Source: Bactericera cockerelli (taxonomy: Eukaryota > Arthropoda > Insecta > Hemiptera > Triozidae). From it: a stretch of 64,000 nt of DNA. The stretch is taken from assembly GCA_024516035.1 (NCBI GenBank), contig CM044961.1:34138953-34202952 (forward strand), given 5' to 3'. Position numbers and translations under genes: made by a program. Under the pieces are notes generated by a model, which was not told where the DNA came from, searched no databases, and worked only from the letters and a program-made list of their open reading frames with translations. Shown piece by piece: positions 52,390 through 62,855 of this stretch (positions within the stretch are counted from its first letter, which is position 1; each line of letters starts with the position of its first letter).

Positions 52390-52562
52390 TAAGTGTGCCC
52401 CGGAACCGCTTTCGCATTACTTCGGGGCACTTTCTTTACCTTTACATCCATGCCATTCCGAAAACGGAAAATTTCGGTCAGAAATTTCCGCTCCGACCGG
52501 GATTTGAACCCGCAACCTCCGGGTCAGTAACCAATGCTCTTAACCACTTAGCCACCACGGAG
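52390..52562 (-). mobile_element. tRNA-headed SINE of another subfamily
   Basis: On the - strand: CCTCCGTGGTGGCTAAGTGG, TTAAGAGCATTGGTTACTGA and GGAGGTTGCGGGTTCAAATC, a good A-box/B-box arrangement, then CGGTCGGAGCGGAAATTTC. The head differs from A-F. It abuts the G-type body to its right. Confidence 0.6.
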
Positions 52563-52768
52563 GTCGGCTTAACGTCGCTTTTTACCCATCATTCGCAGGA
52601 AACTATCAAACCAGCTACTCAAATTAAACTCACCCAGCCTGAGTACTGAGGCCGGGAATAACCAGCATCACGAGGCGAGGGTTCGAATTTGAATGGTCAT
52701 CCATCCAGATCCTAACCTTGGTGGACGTTGCTCAACTTTAGTGTATTCAACGTGCCATCGACCCTGGC
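52563..52768 (-). mobile_element. SINE family G, rearranged
   Basis: On the - strand: GCCAGGGTCGATGGCACG, AAGTTGAGCAACGTCCACCA and GGTTAGGATCTGG, then TCATTCGCAGGAAACTATCA in reverse. Together with 52390-52562 it could be a composite element. Confidence 0.65.
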
Positions 52769-52894
52769 TACGATCGTAATCAAAATTGGTTCAAGATTTT
52801 TACTATACATCAACTTACTCATTTAAAATCTCTATGATACCAGCAGTTTTAAGTCATTTAAGACGTTGTTTTTACCCTCAATTCGTTTATTTAA

Positions 52895-53180
52895 GCGTGG
52901 CCAAGTGAGTTAGCGCGCAAGAATTGCATGACTAGTGACCTGGGTTCGATTCCCAGCAGGGTAGGAATTTTTCTACTCTGTACTTGGATATTCGGGGTCC
53001 ACTCATAACTTGTGAGGAAAAATGAGTTGCAGCTTTGATTTGAAGCAGCGACCAGTGGCGGGATCATAGGCAAAAATAATACAAGATATTGTATCTTAAA
53101 GTGGTGAAGTCCTATGATTCTGCGCTAACCTCTAAAATTTCGACATAATAACACAAAGAAAAAGCCTGATTATTATGTTA
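52895..53180 (+). mobile_element. SINE family B
   Basis: GCGTGGCCAAGTGAGTTAGC, GGTTCGATTCCCAGCAGGG, CTTGGATATTCGGGGTCCAC, GCAGCGACCAGTGGCGGGAT and the tail with GATTCTGCGCTAACC. The first bases of the head are missing. Confidence 0.85.
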
Positions 53181-53183
53181 TTA

Positions 53184-53325
53184 TTTTAGCTGGCAGGGGT
53201 ATAGTATACAAAAGGGGTATACATTTTAGCTGGCAGGGGTATAGTATATAAAGGGGGTATAAATTTTAGCTGGAAGGGTATAGTATATAAAAGGGGTATA
53301 AATATTAGCTGGCAGGGGTATAAAA
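53184..53325. repeat. 40-bp tandem repeat, four copies
   Basis: TTTTAGCTGGCAGGGGTATA followed by GTATATAAAAGGGGTATA occurs at about 53184, 53224, 53264 and 53303. Confidence 0.9.
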
Positions 53326-53655
53326 TGGGGTTCTACCCTTCGTTGTGCCTAGGTCGCTGACAGGGTGTAAAACGGGCCTGGCGGAAGGAAACCCCAGTTA
53401 CTTTTGGACACGGGTCTATAAAGGGTTAATAAAAAATATTACAGAAGACATATTGCGTGTTGCATAACTAGATTATTTCACGGCAGTACTTTGTCCAAGG
53501 CGCGAAGTTTGGTAAAGTTTTCTGTGTTCCTCTCGAGTATTAATATTCTGTCCAAGTAAATCCTCTCACATTCCGATTCACAGGTTCAATTCCCACATGT
53601 GGAGATTATTTTTTCAAGAAAAGCACATTTTTTCCCCTTTCAATGGCTATAATTG

Positions 53656-53875
53656 ATAATAACACAATTTTGTGGAAGGTAACCACCAGACGAGGTTAAT
53701 GCTCAAAGCATTTTTTAGCACCTAACTCTCAGAGTCCTATTATTATGTGGTCACAAACTCAAACTAATGAGGAAAAATTTATGCACTGGGTGGGATTCGA
53801 ACCCACGGATCCCTACGCTACCTGGATCACCAGTCTAGCGCCTTAACCACTTGACTACCAGTGCACGCTATAGCT
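53656..53875 (-). mobile_element. SINE family C, full length
   Basis: GTGGAAGGTAACCACCAGAC, TGGGTGGGATTCGAACCCAC, CTACCTGGATCACCAGTCTA and ACCACTTGACTACCAGTGCA. Confidence 0.85.
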
Positions 53876-54154
53876 ATTGAGAAGAAGAAAAAAAAAATCG
53901 TATGACTGTGGCTATTGTCTCACAATAGATTAGGTATTTATGTCACAGTGTTAATTGTAAGGCTTAGCTGAACACCCTGCAACCAAGTCAGAACTGTTGA
54001 GATGAAAGATTCCGTTCTATTTCGGTCGGATTTATTGTGTTTAGAGAAAGCAGATGAAAAATGGTTGCTGATCTCAGATGGATTTTGTCCTTTATCAAAA
54101 AAGAAAAGAAGAAGAAAAAGAGAAAAAAATACGGGCTCAAAACGAATATGACAT

Positions 54155-54278
54155 AAATTAAACGGACTTGTAACCTGGAGGTCGGTGGTTCAAGTCCCGG
54201 TTTCATCGTGGATTCAATAAAGCTAGTTTGAGTAGTTGTGACATCAAAAAGTGATTAACACAAATATGATAACTTAAG
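54155..54278 (+). mobile_element. SINE family A, 5' truncated
   Basis: AACGGACTTGTAACCTGGAG, GGTTCAAGTCCCGGTTTCAT, GCTAGTTTGAGTAGTTGTGA and AGTGATTAACACAAATATGA. An R1 end in reverse follows at 54295-54340. Confidence 0.75.
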
Positions 54279-54473
54279 TAGCGAAAGTAAACTTCTTTTT
54301 GAGGGATAAGGAATGTCGTGTGATGTTTTCACACCAGTTTATTTATTAGTAGAGAAGCGGATGTAAAATACAGCTTCCATTGGAAGGGGAAAAGGCAGTA
54401 TGCGAGATAAAGAACAAACTATTTACAATATGCTACACATTTTGGTATTCCAGTTTTACAATATAAAACAAAT

Positions 54474-54635
54474 AATAATAATAACACTCTTTAGTGGAAG
54501 GTGACCACCAAGCGAGGGTAATGCTCAAAGCATTTTCTACCACCTAACACTCAGAGTCTTATTATTATATGGTCACAAACTAAAACAGTGAGGAAAAAAT
54601 TCATGCACTGATTGCACTGGGTGGGATTCGATGAA
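54474..54635 (-). mobile_element. SINE family C, head missing
   Basis: AACACTCTTTAGTGGAAGGT, CTACCACCTAACACTCAGAG and GCACTGGGTGGGATTCGAT; TGCACTGATTGCACTG is a small internal duplication. Confidence 0.8.
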
Positions 54636-55007
54636 CTAGTATAGCAAGTCATAACATCATTAATTTAATGATAAAATGTAACAATAAATTAAGAACTTAA
54701 AAATAAATCCAACTAAAATATAATCCCAGACTAATATTTTGAAAAATTTCTATTCATAATGTACATTAATGGGCGATACTAAAACCCGGACCCGACTGAA
54801 AAGATTGACTCGATTGAAAAACTTTGACCCGCCATAAGGAATACATGGGTCCGGGTTTTTCGTATAAAATTTCTTTCGAAAAACGTTGACTCGAATGTTA
54901 TGTATATGATGGTATTCTGTTATTTCTATATATTTGTATTGTTTACATCTTCACTTCCCCTACTTAACCCTTGTAGACAAGAGTTGTATCATTGTAAATT
55001 GATAGAA

Positions 55008-58000
55008 AACATTGACCGGATGGGAGCGATCTCATAATATATCTTTCCCCCTGATAATGGTAAATCTCTGAAATTTCTCAAGTAAGCTTATTTACATTAC
55101 TGCTATATTTATACGAAAAATTAGAACACTAAAGCTTACGACGCGGCGGGACCTACACAGAAAACGTTGAATGGCCATTAAATGAAGCGCACGGGTAGCT
55201 CAGTGGTTAAGCATTAAGTACTTACTTGTCATGCGGAAGGACCTGGGTTCGAACCCCCGCGCCGACAAAAAATTGTATTAAAAATTTGGTTACAGTTGAC
55301 CAAGTTGACCCAGCACCTAAATGGGAAGTATTGTGTCACTTCTCGCCCATCAGGGGGAAGCATACTACGGGATAGGTAGGCTAACCCACAGACCACAAGC
55401 GTCAACAGTAGCTCCTGTTTCATGGCTAAGACAAAAAAAGGCTGTGATAAAACTCATCTTTTAAAGATAAAAAAAAACAGCATTCGGTCGGTCGTATGAT
55501 ATGCTCGTACAGAAAACTGTGAACAGATGGGAACACCCCTTATCTCTGCTCCTGGTATAAGTGAAGTGCTGAAATATCTCAGGTATGCTTTCCTACATTA
55601 CTGCTATATTCCTACAAAAAATTGAAACTCTACGGCAAAAAAAAAACAAAACGCTATAAGCTACGGCGAGACCTACAGGGTAATCATTGATTTGCCCTTG
55701 TAAGCCCCATAACTGCGGCCCTGAATATTGTAATGTGCTCAAAACAAGGGAATCATAAAGAATTACAACAAAGATAATACCCCGAAAGTTTCATCTCGGT
55801 CGGCCGTATGGTATGCTCGTACAGAAAACATTGACCAGATGGGAGGGACCTCAAAAATCTGCCCCTGTTGTTTGTGAAGATCTGAATTTTTTTACACAAA
55901 CTTATATACAGTGCTGCTATATTCATGCAAAAAATCATAACGCTATAAGCTACGGCGGGACCTACAGAGAAACCATTGACCGGCCCTTGTAAGACCCATA
56001 GCTGCGGCCCTGATTATTGTAATGTGCTCAGATCAAGGGAATCATAAGGAATTACAACTAAGATTATACCCAGAAAGTTTCATCTCGGTCGGCCGTATGG
56101 TATGCTCGTACAGAAAACATTGACCAGATGGGAGGGACCTCAAAAATCTGCCCCTGTTGTTTGTGAAGATCTGAATTTTTTTACACAATTTTATATACAG
56201 TGCTGCTATATTCATACAAAAAATCATAACGCTATAAGCTACGGCGGGACCTACAGAGAAACTATTGACTGGCCCTTGTAAGGCCCATAGCTAAGGCCCT
56301 GAATATTGTAATGTGCTCAGATCAAGGGAATCATAAGGGATTACAACTAAGATTATACCCAGAAAGTTTCATCTCGGTCGGCCGTATGGTATGCTCGTAC
56401 AGAAAACATTGACCAGATGGGAGGGACCTCAAAAATCAGCCCCTGTTGTTTGTGAAGTTCTGAATTTTTTTACACAAACTTATATACAGTGCTGCTATAT
56501 TGATATAAAAATCATAACGCTATAAGCTACGGCGTGCCCTACAGAGAAGCCATTGACTGGCCCTTGTAAGGCCCATAGCTGCGGCCCTGAATGTTGTAAA
56601 GTACTCAGATCAAGGGAATCATAAGGGATTACAATTAAGATATTACCCAGAAAGTTTAATCTCGGTCGGCCGTATGGTATGCTCGTACAGAAAACATTGA
56701 CCAGATGGGAGGGACCTCAAAAATCTGCCCCTGTTGTTTGTGAAGATCTGAATTTTTTTACACAAACTTATATACAGTGCTGCTATATTCATGCAAAAAA
56801 TCATAACGCTATAAGCTACGGCGGGACCTACAGGGTAATCATTGATTTGCCCTTGTAAGCCCCATAACTGCGGCCCTGAATATTGTAATGTGCTCAAAAC
56901 AAGGGAATCATAAAGAATTACAACAAAGATAATACCCAGAAAGTTTCATCTCGGTCGGCCGTATGGTATGCTCGTACAGAAAACATTGACCAGATGGGAG
57001 GGACCTCAAAAATCTGCCCCTGTTGTTTGTGAAGATCTGAATTTTTTTACACAAACCTATATACAGTGCTGCTATATTGATACAAAAAATTATAACGCTA
57101 TAAGCTACGGCGTGCCCTACAGAGAAGCCATTGACTGGCCCTTGTAAGGCCCATAGCTGCGGCCCTGATTATTGTAATGTGCTCAGATCAAGGGAATCAT
57201 AAGGGATTACAACTAAGATTATACCCAGAAAGTTTCATCTCGGTCGGCCGTATGGTATGCTCGTACAGAAAACATTGACCAGATGGGAGGGACCTCAAAA
57301 ATCTGCCCCTGTTGTTTGTGAAGATCTGAATTTTTTTACACAATTTTATATACAGTGCTGCTATATTCATACAAAAAATCATAACGCTATAAGCTACGGC
57401 GGGACCTACAGAGAAACTATTGACTGGCCCTTGTAAGGCCCATAGCTAAGGCCCTGAATATTGTAATGTGCTCAGATCAAGGGAATCATAAGGGATTACA
57501 ACTAAGATTATACCCAGAAAGTTTCATCTCGGTCGGCCGTATGGTATGCTCGTACAGAAAACATTGACCAGATGGGAGGGACCTCAAAAATCTGCCCCTG
57601 TTGTTTGTGAAGTTCTGAATTTTTTTACACGAACTTATATACAGTGCTGCTATATTCATGCAAAAAATCATAACGCTTATGCTACAGCGGGACCTACAGA
57701 GAAACCATTGACTGGCCCTTGTAAGGCCCATAGCTGCGGCCCTGAATATTGTAATGTGCTCAGATCAAGGGAATCATAAGGGATTACAACTAAGATTATA
57801 CCCAGAAAGTTTCATCTCGGTCGGCCGTATGGTATGCTCGTACAGAAAACATTGACCAGATGGGAGGGACCTCAAAAATCTGCGTCTGTTGTTTGTGAAG
57901 ATCTGAATTTTTTTACACAAACTTATATACAGTGCTGCTATATTCATGCAAAAAATTATAACGCTATAAGCTACGGCGTGACCTACAGAGAAGCCATTGA

Positions 58001-58400
58001 CTGGCCCTTGTAAGGCCCATAGCTGCGGCACTGAATATTGTAATGTGCTCAGATCAAGGGAATCATAAGGGATTTCAACTAAGATTATACCCAGAAAGTT
58101 TCATCTCGGTCGGCCGTATGATATGCTCGTACAGAAAACTTTGACCAGATGGGAGTGACCTCAAAAATCTGCCCCTGTTGTTTGTTAAGATCTGAATTTT
58201 TTTACACAAACTTTTATACAGTGCTCCTTATCATGCAAAAAATTATAACGCTATAATCTACGGCGTGACCTACAGAGAAACCATTTATTTACCCTAGTAA
58301 AGCCCATAACTGCGGCCCTGAATATTCTATATGCTCAGATCAAGGGAATCATAAGAGATATCAACAATGATAATACCCAGAAAGTTTCATCTCGGTCATC
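55008..58400 (+). repeat. 289-bp satellite, forward array (about 11 copies)
   Basis: The landmark TTGACCAGATGGGAGGGACC recurs at 55831, 56120, 56409, 56697, 56986, 57275, 57564, 57852 and 58141 (spacing 288 or 289). Two more diverged units lie at about 55012 and 55520, separated by a SINE. Monomers carry GAAAGTTTCATCTCGGTCGG, CGTATGGTATGCTCGTACAG and AAGCTACGGCGGGACCTAC. Inner copies are nearly identical; outer ones diverge. Confidence 0.95.
55190..55465 (+). mobile_element. SINE family E inside the satellite
   Basis: CACGGGTAGCTCAGTGGTTA, CATGCGGAAGGACCTGGGTT, TGGGAAGTATTGTGTCACTT and CAGTAGCTCCTGTTTCATGG. It interrupts the second monomer. Confidence 0.85.
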
Positions 58401-58410
58401 TTTGAGGTCC

Positions 58411-58832
58411 GTGAAGATAGCACCCGACATTTTACCACCTACCATAATAATGTACTAATTGTGTACTGTTAGGAACAACAAACCCCGAATTTTGTACTCC
58501 AACCGTAACCCCAGGAGAGCGGTTGAAACATGTCGGTAGCTAACTTCACGCTAGCACCCGACATTGAAGCTAGAATTTTGTACCACCTACCATAATAATG
58601 TACTAATTTTGTACTGTTAGGAACAACAAACCTCGAATTTTGTACTCCAACCGTAACCCCAGGAGAGAGGTTGGAACATGTCGGGTGCTAACTTTACGAT
58701 TTTAAAAGATGGAGCTAGAATATTGTACCGCATACCAAAATAATCTTTGAATTATGTACTCCCAGGAACAACAAACCCCGAATTTTGTACTCCAACCGTA
58801 ACGCCAGGAGAGAGGTTTTAACATCGAAAAAC
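58411..58832. repeat. Three tandem units with AGCACCCGACAT / ATGTCGGGTGCT ends
   Basis: Each unit has ACCTACCATAATAATGTACT, GGAACAACAAACCCCGAATT, TTGTACTCCAACCGTAAC and CCAGGAGAG. Units start near 58417, 58553 and 58705 (the third lacks its left end). The first two end ACATGTCGG(G)TGCTAAC, inverted to their AGCACCCGACAT start. Confidence 0.75.
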
Positions 58833-58959
58833 CCACCCCCCGCCTCGCCTATTGAAACGCAAATCAGATGCAGAACTGTATGGAACCCCGTGCCTCTCTC
58901 ATTGCAAAGAAGCGATTGGAGCAGAGGTGCGGGGGGACTCCACGTTGTTCTCATGAGTT

Positions 58960-59095
58960 AAACCATAGGTTCTCAAACGGTGGTACTCGGGGCAGTTTCA
59001 GATGGTACGGGAAGCCATTTTCACTTGTACACAAAATATGATAAAATTTTGACCGTATACAAAGACCGTGAAAGATAATATATGTTTAACACTAG
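58960..59095 (+). mobile_element. hAT-like tip fragment
   Basis: TAGGTTCTCAAACGGTGGTA followed by CTCGGGGCAGTTTCAGATGG resembles the start of hAT elements of the SPIN/Charlie type. The other end was not found. Confidence 0.4.
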
Positions 59096-59293
59096 TAGTT
59101 AAGTTGATTTTTTGATGAAAATAAATATCAAGTCTCCACAAAAAAATAATAAAAGCCCTACTACCCTTTGTTACCACATAATTATATGTGCGAATCTGGC
59201 TTTTCATGTTGTATTTGTAAATCACAAATATAGGAGTAAGTTAGAAGTGTCCTCTGACATTCGCGTTAAAATGAGTAACATTCAACCTGATTA

Positions 59294-59445
59294 GACCGAC
59301 CTCAGTAGTTTAATCGATAGGGCGGCGGACTTGTTACCTGGAGGTCGGTGGTTCAAGTCCCGGTTTCAGCGTAGATTTAGTGAAGCGAGTTTGAGTAGTT
59401 ATGACATCACGAAAGTGATTAACACAAGTATGATAGCTAATAAAG
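59294..59445 (+). mobile_element. SINE family A, full length
   Basis: GACCGACCTCAGTAGTTTAA, GGTTCAAGTCCCGGTTTCAG, AGTGAAGCGAGTTTGAGTAG and AAAGTGATTAACACAAGTAT. TAAAATGAGTAACATTCA-CCTGATTA and AATAAAGTAACATTCAGCCT flank it, consistent with a target duplication of AGTAACATTCARCCTGAT. Confidence 0.85.
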
Positions 59446-59711
59446 TAACATTCAGCCTGATATTGATGCAATTGTTTCTGAGAAGAGTAGGTATATAATA
59501 AATGTAATCTCACAGAATTTAGATAGGTAGACCTTTCCATTTTTTTTGTCGCAGATAATTCAGATGCAGGCGTTGCTGACGAAGATAAACAATCGTTTAT
59601 TGATGTGACGTTTTATATTACGCTCACATTTCTTTGGTAGGTATGTACCTACCTTATTTTTTACCTTCAGCTTCTTTGTGGAATTGTGTTAAGTGTGATA
59701 TTATGTAATAA

Positions 59712-59838
59712 GTTATTATATTTGTGCTATTCACTTTCGTGATGTCACAACTACTCAAACTCGCTTTACTCAATCTATGCTGAAACCGGGACTTGAACCA
59801 CCGACCTCCGGGTTACAACTCCGCCGCCTTATCGGTAA
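59712..59838 (-). mobile_element. SINE family A
   Basis: TTATATTTGTGCTATTCACT, CTACTCAAACTCGCTTTACT, ACTTGAACCACCGACCTCCG and CGCCGCCTTATCGGTAATA; head truncated. Confidence 0.8.
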
Positions 59839-59949
59839 TAACATAATGTCATACTCTGTATACCTATTACTGTTTACTTTTATAATAAATCATAATCGCT
59901 TCTGAAATTTTCAATTTTATATTTTCCTTTTTCCTAACAAACGGAACAC

Positions 59950-60118
59950 TGTGAACTCAGATTTTCCAAACGTCGTGGGTTCGAATCCAAGTGAGGACAT
60001 GACAAATACCTTCTGTTTGGAATTCTTATCACATGATCTTGGCTTGCTGCTGGGAAAATGAGACTTTAATAGTTCTAATTCGGCAGTATAAACAAGTCGA
60101 TATTATTATTATTATTTA
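59950..60118 (+). mobile_element. SINE family D, 5' truncated
   Basis: GTCGTGGGTTCGAATCCAAG, GGACATGACAAATACC, GACTTTAATAGTTCTAATTC and GTCGATATTATTATTATT. Confidence 0.75.
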
Positions 60119-60144
60119 TATAATTACATGCTATGATTAAGTAG

Positions 60145-60295
60145 TAGTCAAGGTGGCAGAGTGAGTTAGCGCGCTAGGCCAATACGCACGGTGACCTGGG
60201 TTCGATTCCCAGCGAGGTAGGATTTTTTCTGCTCTGTACTTAGATGTTCGGGGTCCACTCATATATATTACCTCGTGAGGAAAAATATGATTTTT
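60145..60295 (+). mobile_element. SINE family B fused to the satellite
   Basis: TAGTCAAGGTGGCAGAGTGA, GGGTTCGATTCCCAGCGAGG, CTTAGATGTTCGGGGTCCAC and CCTCGTGAGGAAAAAT, then directly the satellite sequence. Confidence 0.8.
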
Positions 60296-61965
60296 TGTAT
60301 GAATAGCAGCACTGTATATAAGTTTGTGTAAAAAATTTCAGATTTTCACAAACAACAGGGGCAGATTTTTGAGGTCCCTCCCATCTGGTCAATGTTTTCT
60401 GTACGAGCATACCATACGGCCGACCGAGATGAAACTTTCTGGGTATAATCTTAGTTGTAATCCCTTATGATTCCCTTGATCTGAGCACATTACAATAATC
60501 AGGGCCGCAGCTATGGGCCTTACAAGGGCCGGTCAATGGTTTCTCTGTAGGTCCCGCCGTAGCTTATAGCGTTATGATTTTTTGCATGAATATAGCAGCA
60601 CTGTATATAAGTTTGTGTAAAAAAATTCAGATCTTCACAAACAACAGGGGCAGATTTTTGAGGTCCCTCCCATCTGGTCAATGTTTTCTGTACAAGCATA
60701 CCATACGGCCGACCGAGATGAAACTTTCTGGGTATAATCTTAGTTGTAATCCCTTATGATTCCCTTGATCTGAGCACATTACAATAATCAGGGCCGCAGC
60801 TATGGGCCTTACAAGGGCCGGTCAATGGTTTCTCTGTAGGTCCCGCCGTAGCTTATAGCGTTATGAATTTTTGCATGAATATAGCAGCACTGTATATAAG
60901 TTTGTGTAAAAAAATTCAAATCTTCACAAATAACAGGGGCAGATTTTTGAGGTCCCTCCCATCTGGTCAATGTTTTCTGTACGAGCATACCATACGGCCG
61001 ACCGAGATGAAACTTTCTGGGTATAATCTTAGTTGTAATCCCTTATGATTCCCTTGATCTGAGCGCATTACAATATTCAGGGCCGCAGCTATGGGCCTTA
61101 CATGGGCCAGTCAATGGTTTCTCTGTAGGTCCCGCCGTAGCTTATAGCGTTATGATTTTTTGCATGAATATAGCAGCACTGTATATAAAATTGTGTAAAA
61201 AAATTCAGATCTTCACAAACAACAGGGGCAGATTTTTGAGGTCCCTCCCATCTGGTCAATGTTTTCTGTACGAGCATACCATACGGCCGACCGAGATGAA
61301 ACTTTCTGGGTATAATCTTAGTTGTAATCCCTTATGATTCCCTTGATCTGAGCACATTAATATAATCAGGGCCGCAGCTATGGGCCTTACAAGGGCCGGT
61401 CAATGGTTTCTCTGTAGGTCCCGCCGTAGCTTATAGCGTTATGATTTTTTGCATGAATATAGCAACACTGTATATAAGTTTGTGTAAAAAAATTCAGATC
61501 TTCACAAACAACAGGGGCAGATTTTTGAGGTCCCTCCCATCTGGTCAATGTTTTCTGTACGAGCATACCATACGGCCGACCGAGATGAAACTTTGTGGGT
61601 ATAATCTTAGTTGTAATCCCTTATGATTCCCTTGATCTGAGCGCATTACAATATTCAGGGCCGCAGCTATGGACCTTACAAGGGCCAGTCAATGGCTTCT
61701 CTGTAGGTCACGCCGTAGCTTATAGCGTTATAATTTTTTGCATGAATATAGCAGCACTGTATATAAGTTTGTGTAAAAAAATTCAGAACTTCACGAACAA
61801 CAGGGGCAGATTTTTGAGGTCCCTCCCATCTGGTCAATGTTTTCTGTACGAGCATACCATACGGCCGACCGAGATGAAACTTTGTGGGTATTATCTTTGT
61901 TGTAATCCCTTATGATTCCCTTGATCTGAGCACATTTCAACATTCACTGCCGCAGTAATGGGTCA
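60296..61965 (-). repeat. 289-bp satellite, reverse array (about 6 copies)
   Basis: CATCTGGTCAATGTTTTCTG recurs at 60382, 60671, 60960, 61249, 61538 and 61827, spacing 289. It is the reverse complement of the array at 55-58.4 kb. The last unit decays after 61920. Confidence 0.95.
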
Positions 61966-62560
61966 TACAGAATAGTGGAAAGAATCTTAATAAAAATCTT
62001 ATTTTTTGTACATACTTGCGACCGGGATGATATTTATTAAAAATCATCTTTATTGAGTTTACATAAAACTTATAGGCTTTATACATTATTAATAATAAAT
62101 AAATTAAAAAAAAAACTGTATTTTAGCCATGTAATTCTGTTGAACACATGCTGACCAGGGTTAATCACGTAAGGTTGTAAAAGAGGGGTGTTGTTGAATG
62201 AAATCTCATGAATATAGGAATTCCCCTCCGGGTCCGAGTTTTTCGATCTGGTCAACGTTTTTCGTGGTCAAGCGATTAGGCAGACCCTACATTAATCTGA
62301 AAAAATACAAAGATAACAATAGGTAACAAACCTAGTAAATTCGAATAATCACAAACTCATTTTTTCCCCTTGATATTTAATTTCTAATCGTTTCTTTAAT
62401 TCTTTTTTTCTTGTCAAAAAAATATATCTATATTGACTTGTAAAAAGATCTAAATGGGGTAAAACTTAAGTGTGAAAGACAAACGGTTATATATTAATCT
62501 CTTCCAAACAAAGGGTTGGGTGGAAGAGATGTTTTTTCTCTCCATTTTTTGACGTTTTTT
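61966..62560. other. Right flank of the satellite and element H scrap
   Basis: AT-rich DNA with the CCGGGTCCGAGTTTTTCGA word at 62230 and GGGTTGGGTGGAAGAGAT (element H) at 62513. No gene seen. Confidence 0.45.
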
Positions 62561-62819
62561 TCTTTTCTTATATTGTTTCCAATTTAGTATATTCATTTTT
62601 AATTATCTGTTTGCATAAAATTATGTCCTTATTATTAAAGAGTAAAATAATAATAATTTTGTAAAAAAATATTAATTCAGGTATTACAAATAAATCATGC
62701 CTTATCTTAGTTAATTGTGAAAAGCATTTTATATAAAAAAATATATCAGACTTGTGAAACTGCTTTGGTAAAATTTCCGTCCATACACGACACTGGTCGC
62801 TACTCAATTTCATACTAGG

Positions 62820-62855
62820 CTAGGAGACAAGCGGAGCTGAGAGGATTCTTGTCAT
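62820..62855 (-). CDS. SLC25A38: SLC25A38-like terminal coding exon
   Basis: Acceptor CTTCATTTGTTCCAG, then 11 codons and TAG at 62822-62820. The short polar tail is of the size expected after the last helix. Called from phase and acceptor; weaker than the exon upstream. A possible ATTAAA lies at 62603-62598. Confidence 0.5.
   Translation of the reverse strand: MTRILSAPLVS

Larger units (their letters stand above)
54776..62285. mobile_element. Foldback-like element: inverted arrays of a 289-bp repeat
   Basis: Two arrays of one 289-bp monomer face each other: forward at 55008-58400, reverse at 60296-61960, separated by about 1.9 kb. The outer flanks also correspond in inverted form (AAACCCGGACCCGA and GGGTCCGGGTTTTTCG near 54785-54862; CCGGGTCCGAGTTTTTCGA at 62230). 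Long inverted repeats built of tandem units around a loop are the layout of FB/Galileo-type foldback elements (established knowledge). No transposase is present; exact ends and target duplication are not resolved. Confidence 0.55.

Noticed and set aside
55008..61965. CRISPR-like array or centromeric satellite
   Set aside because: The unit is 289 bp with no spacer structure, in a eukaryotic genome; two short opposed arrays are unlike a centromere.
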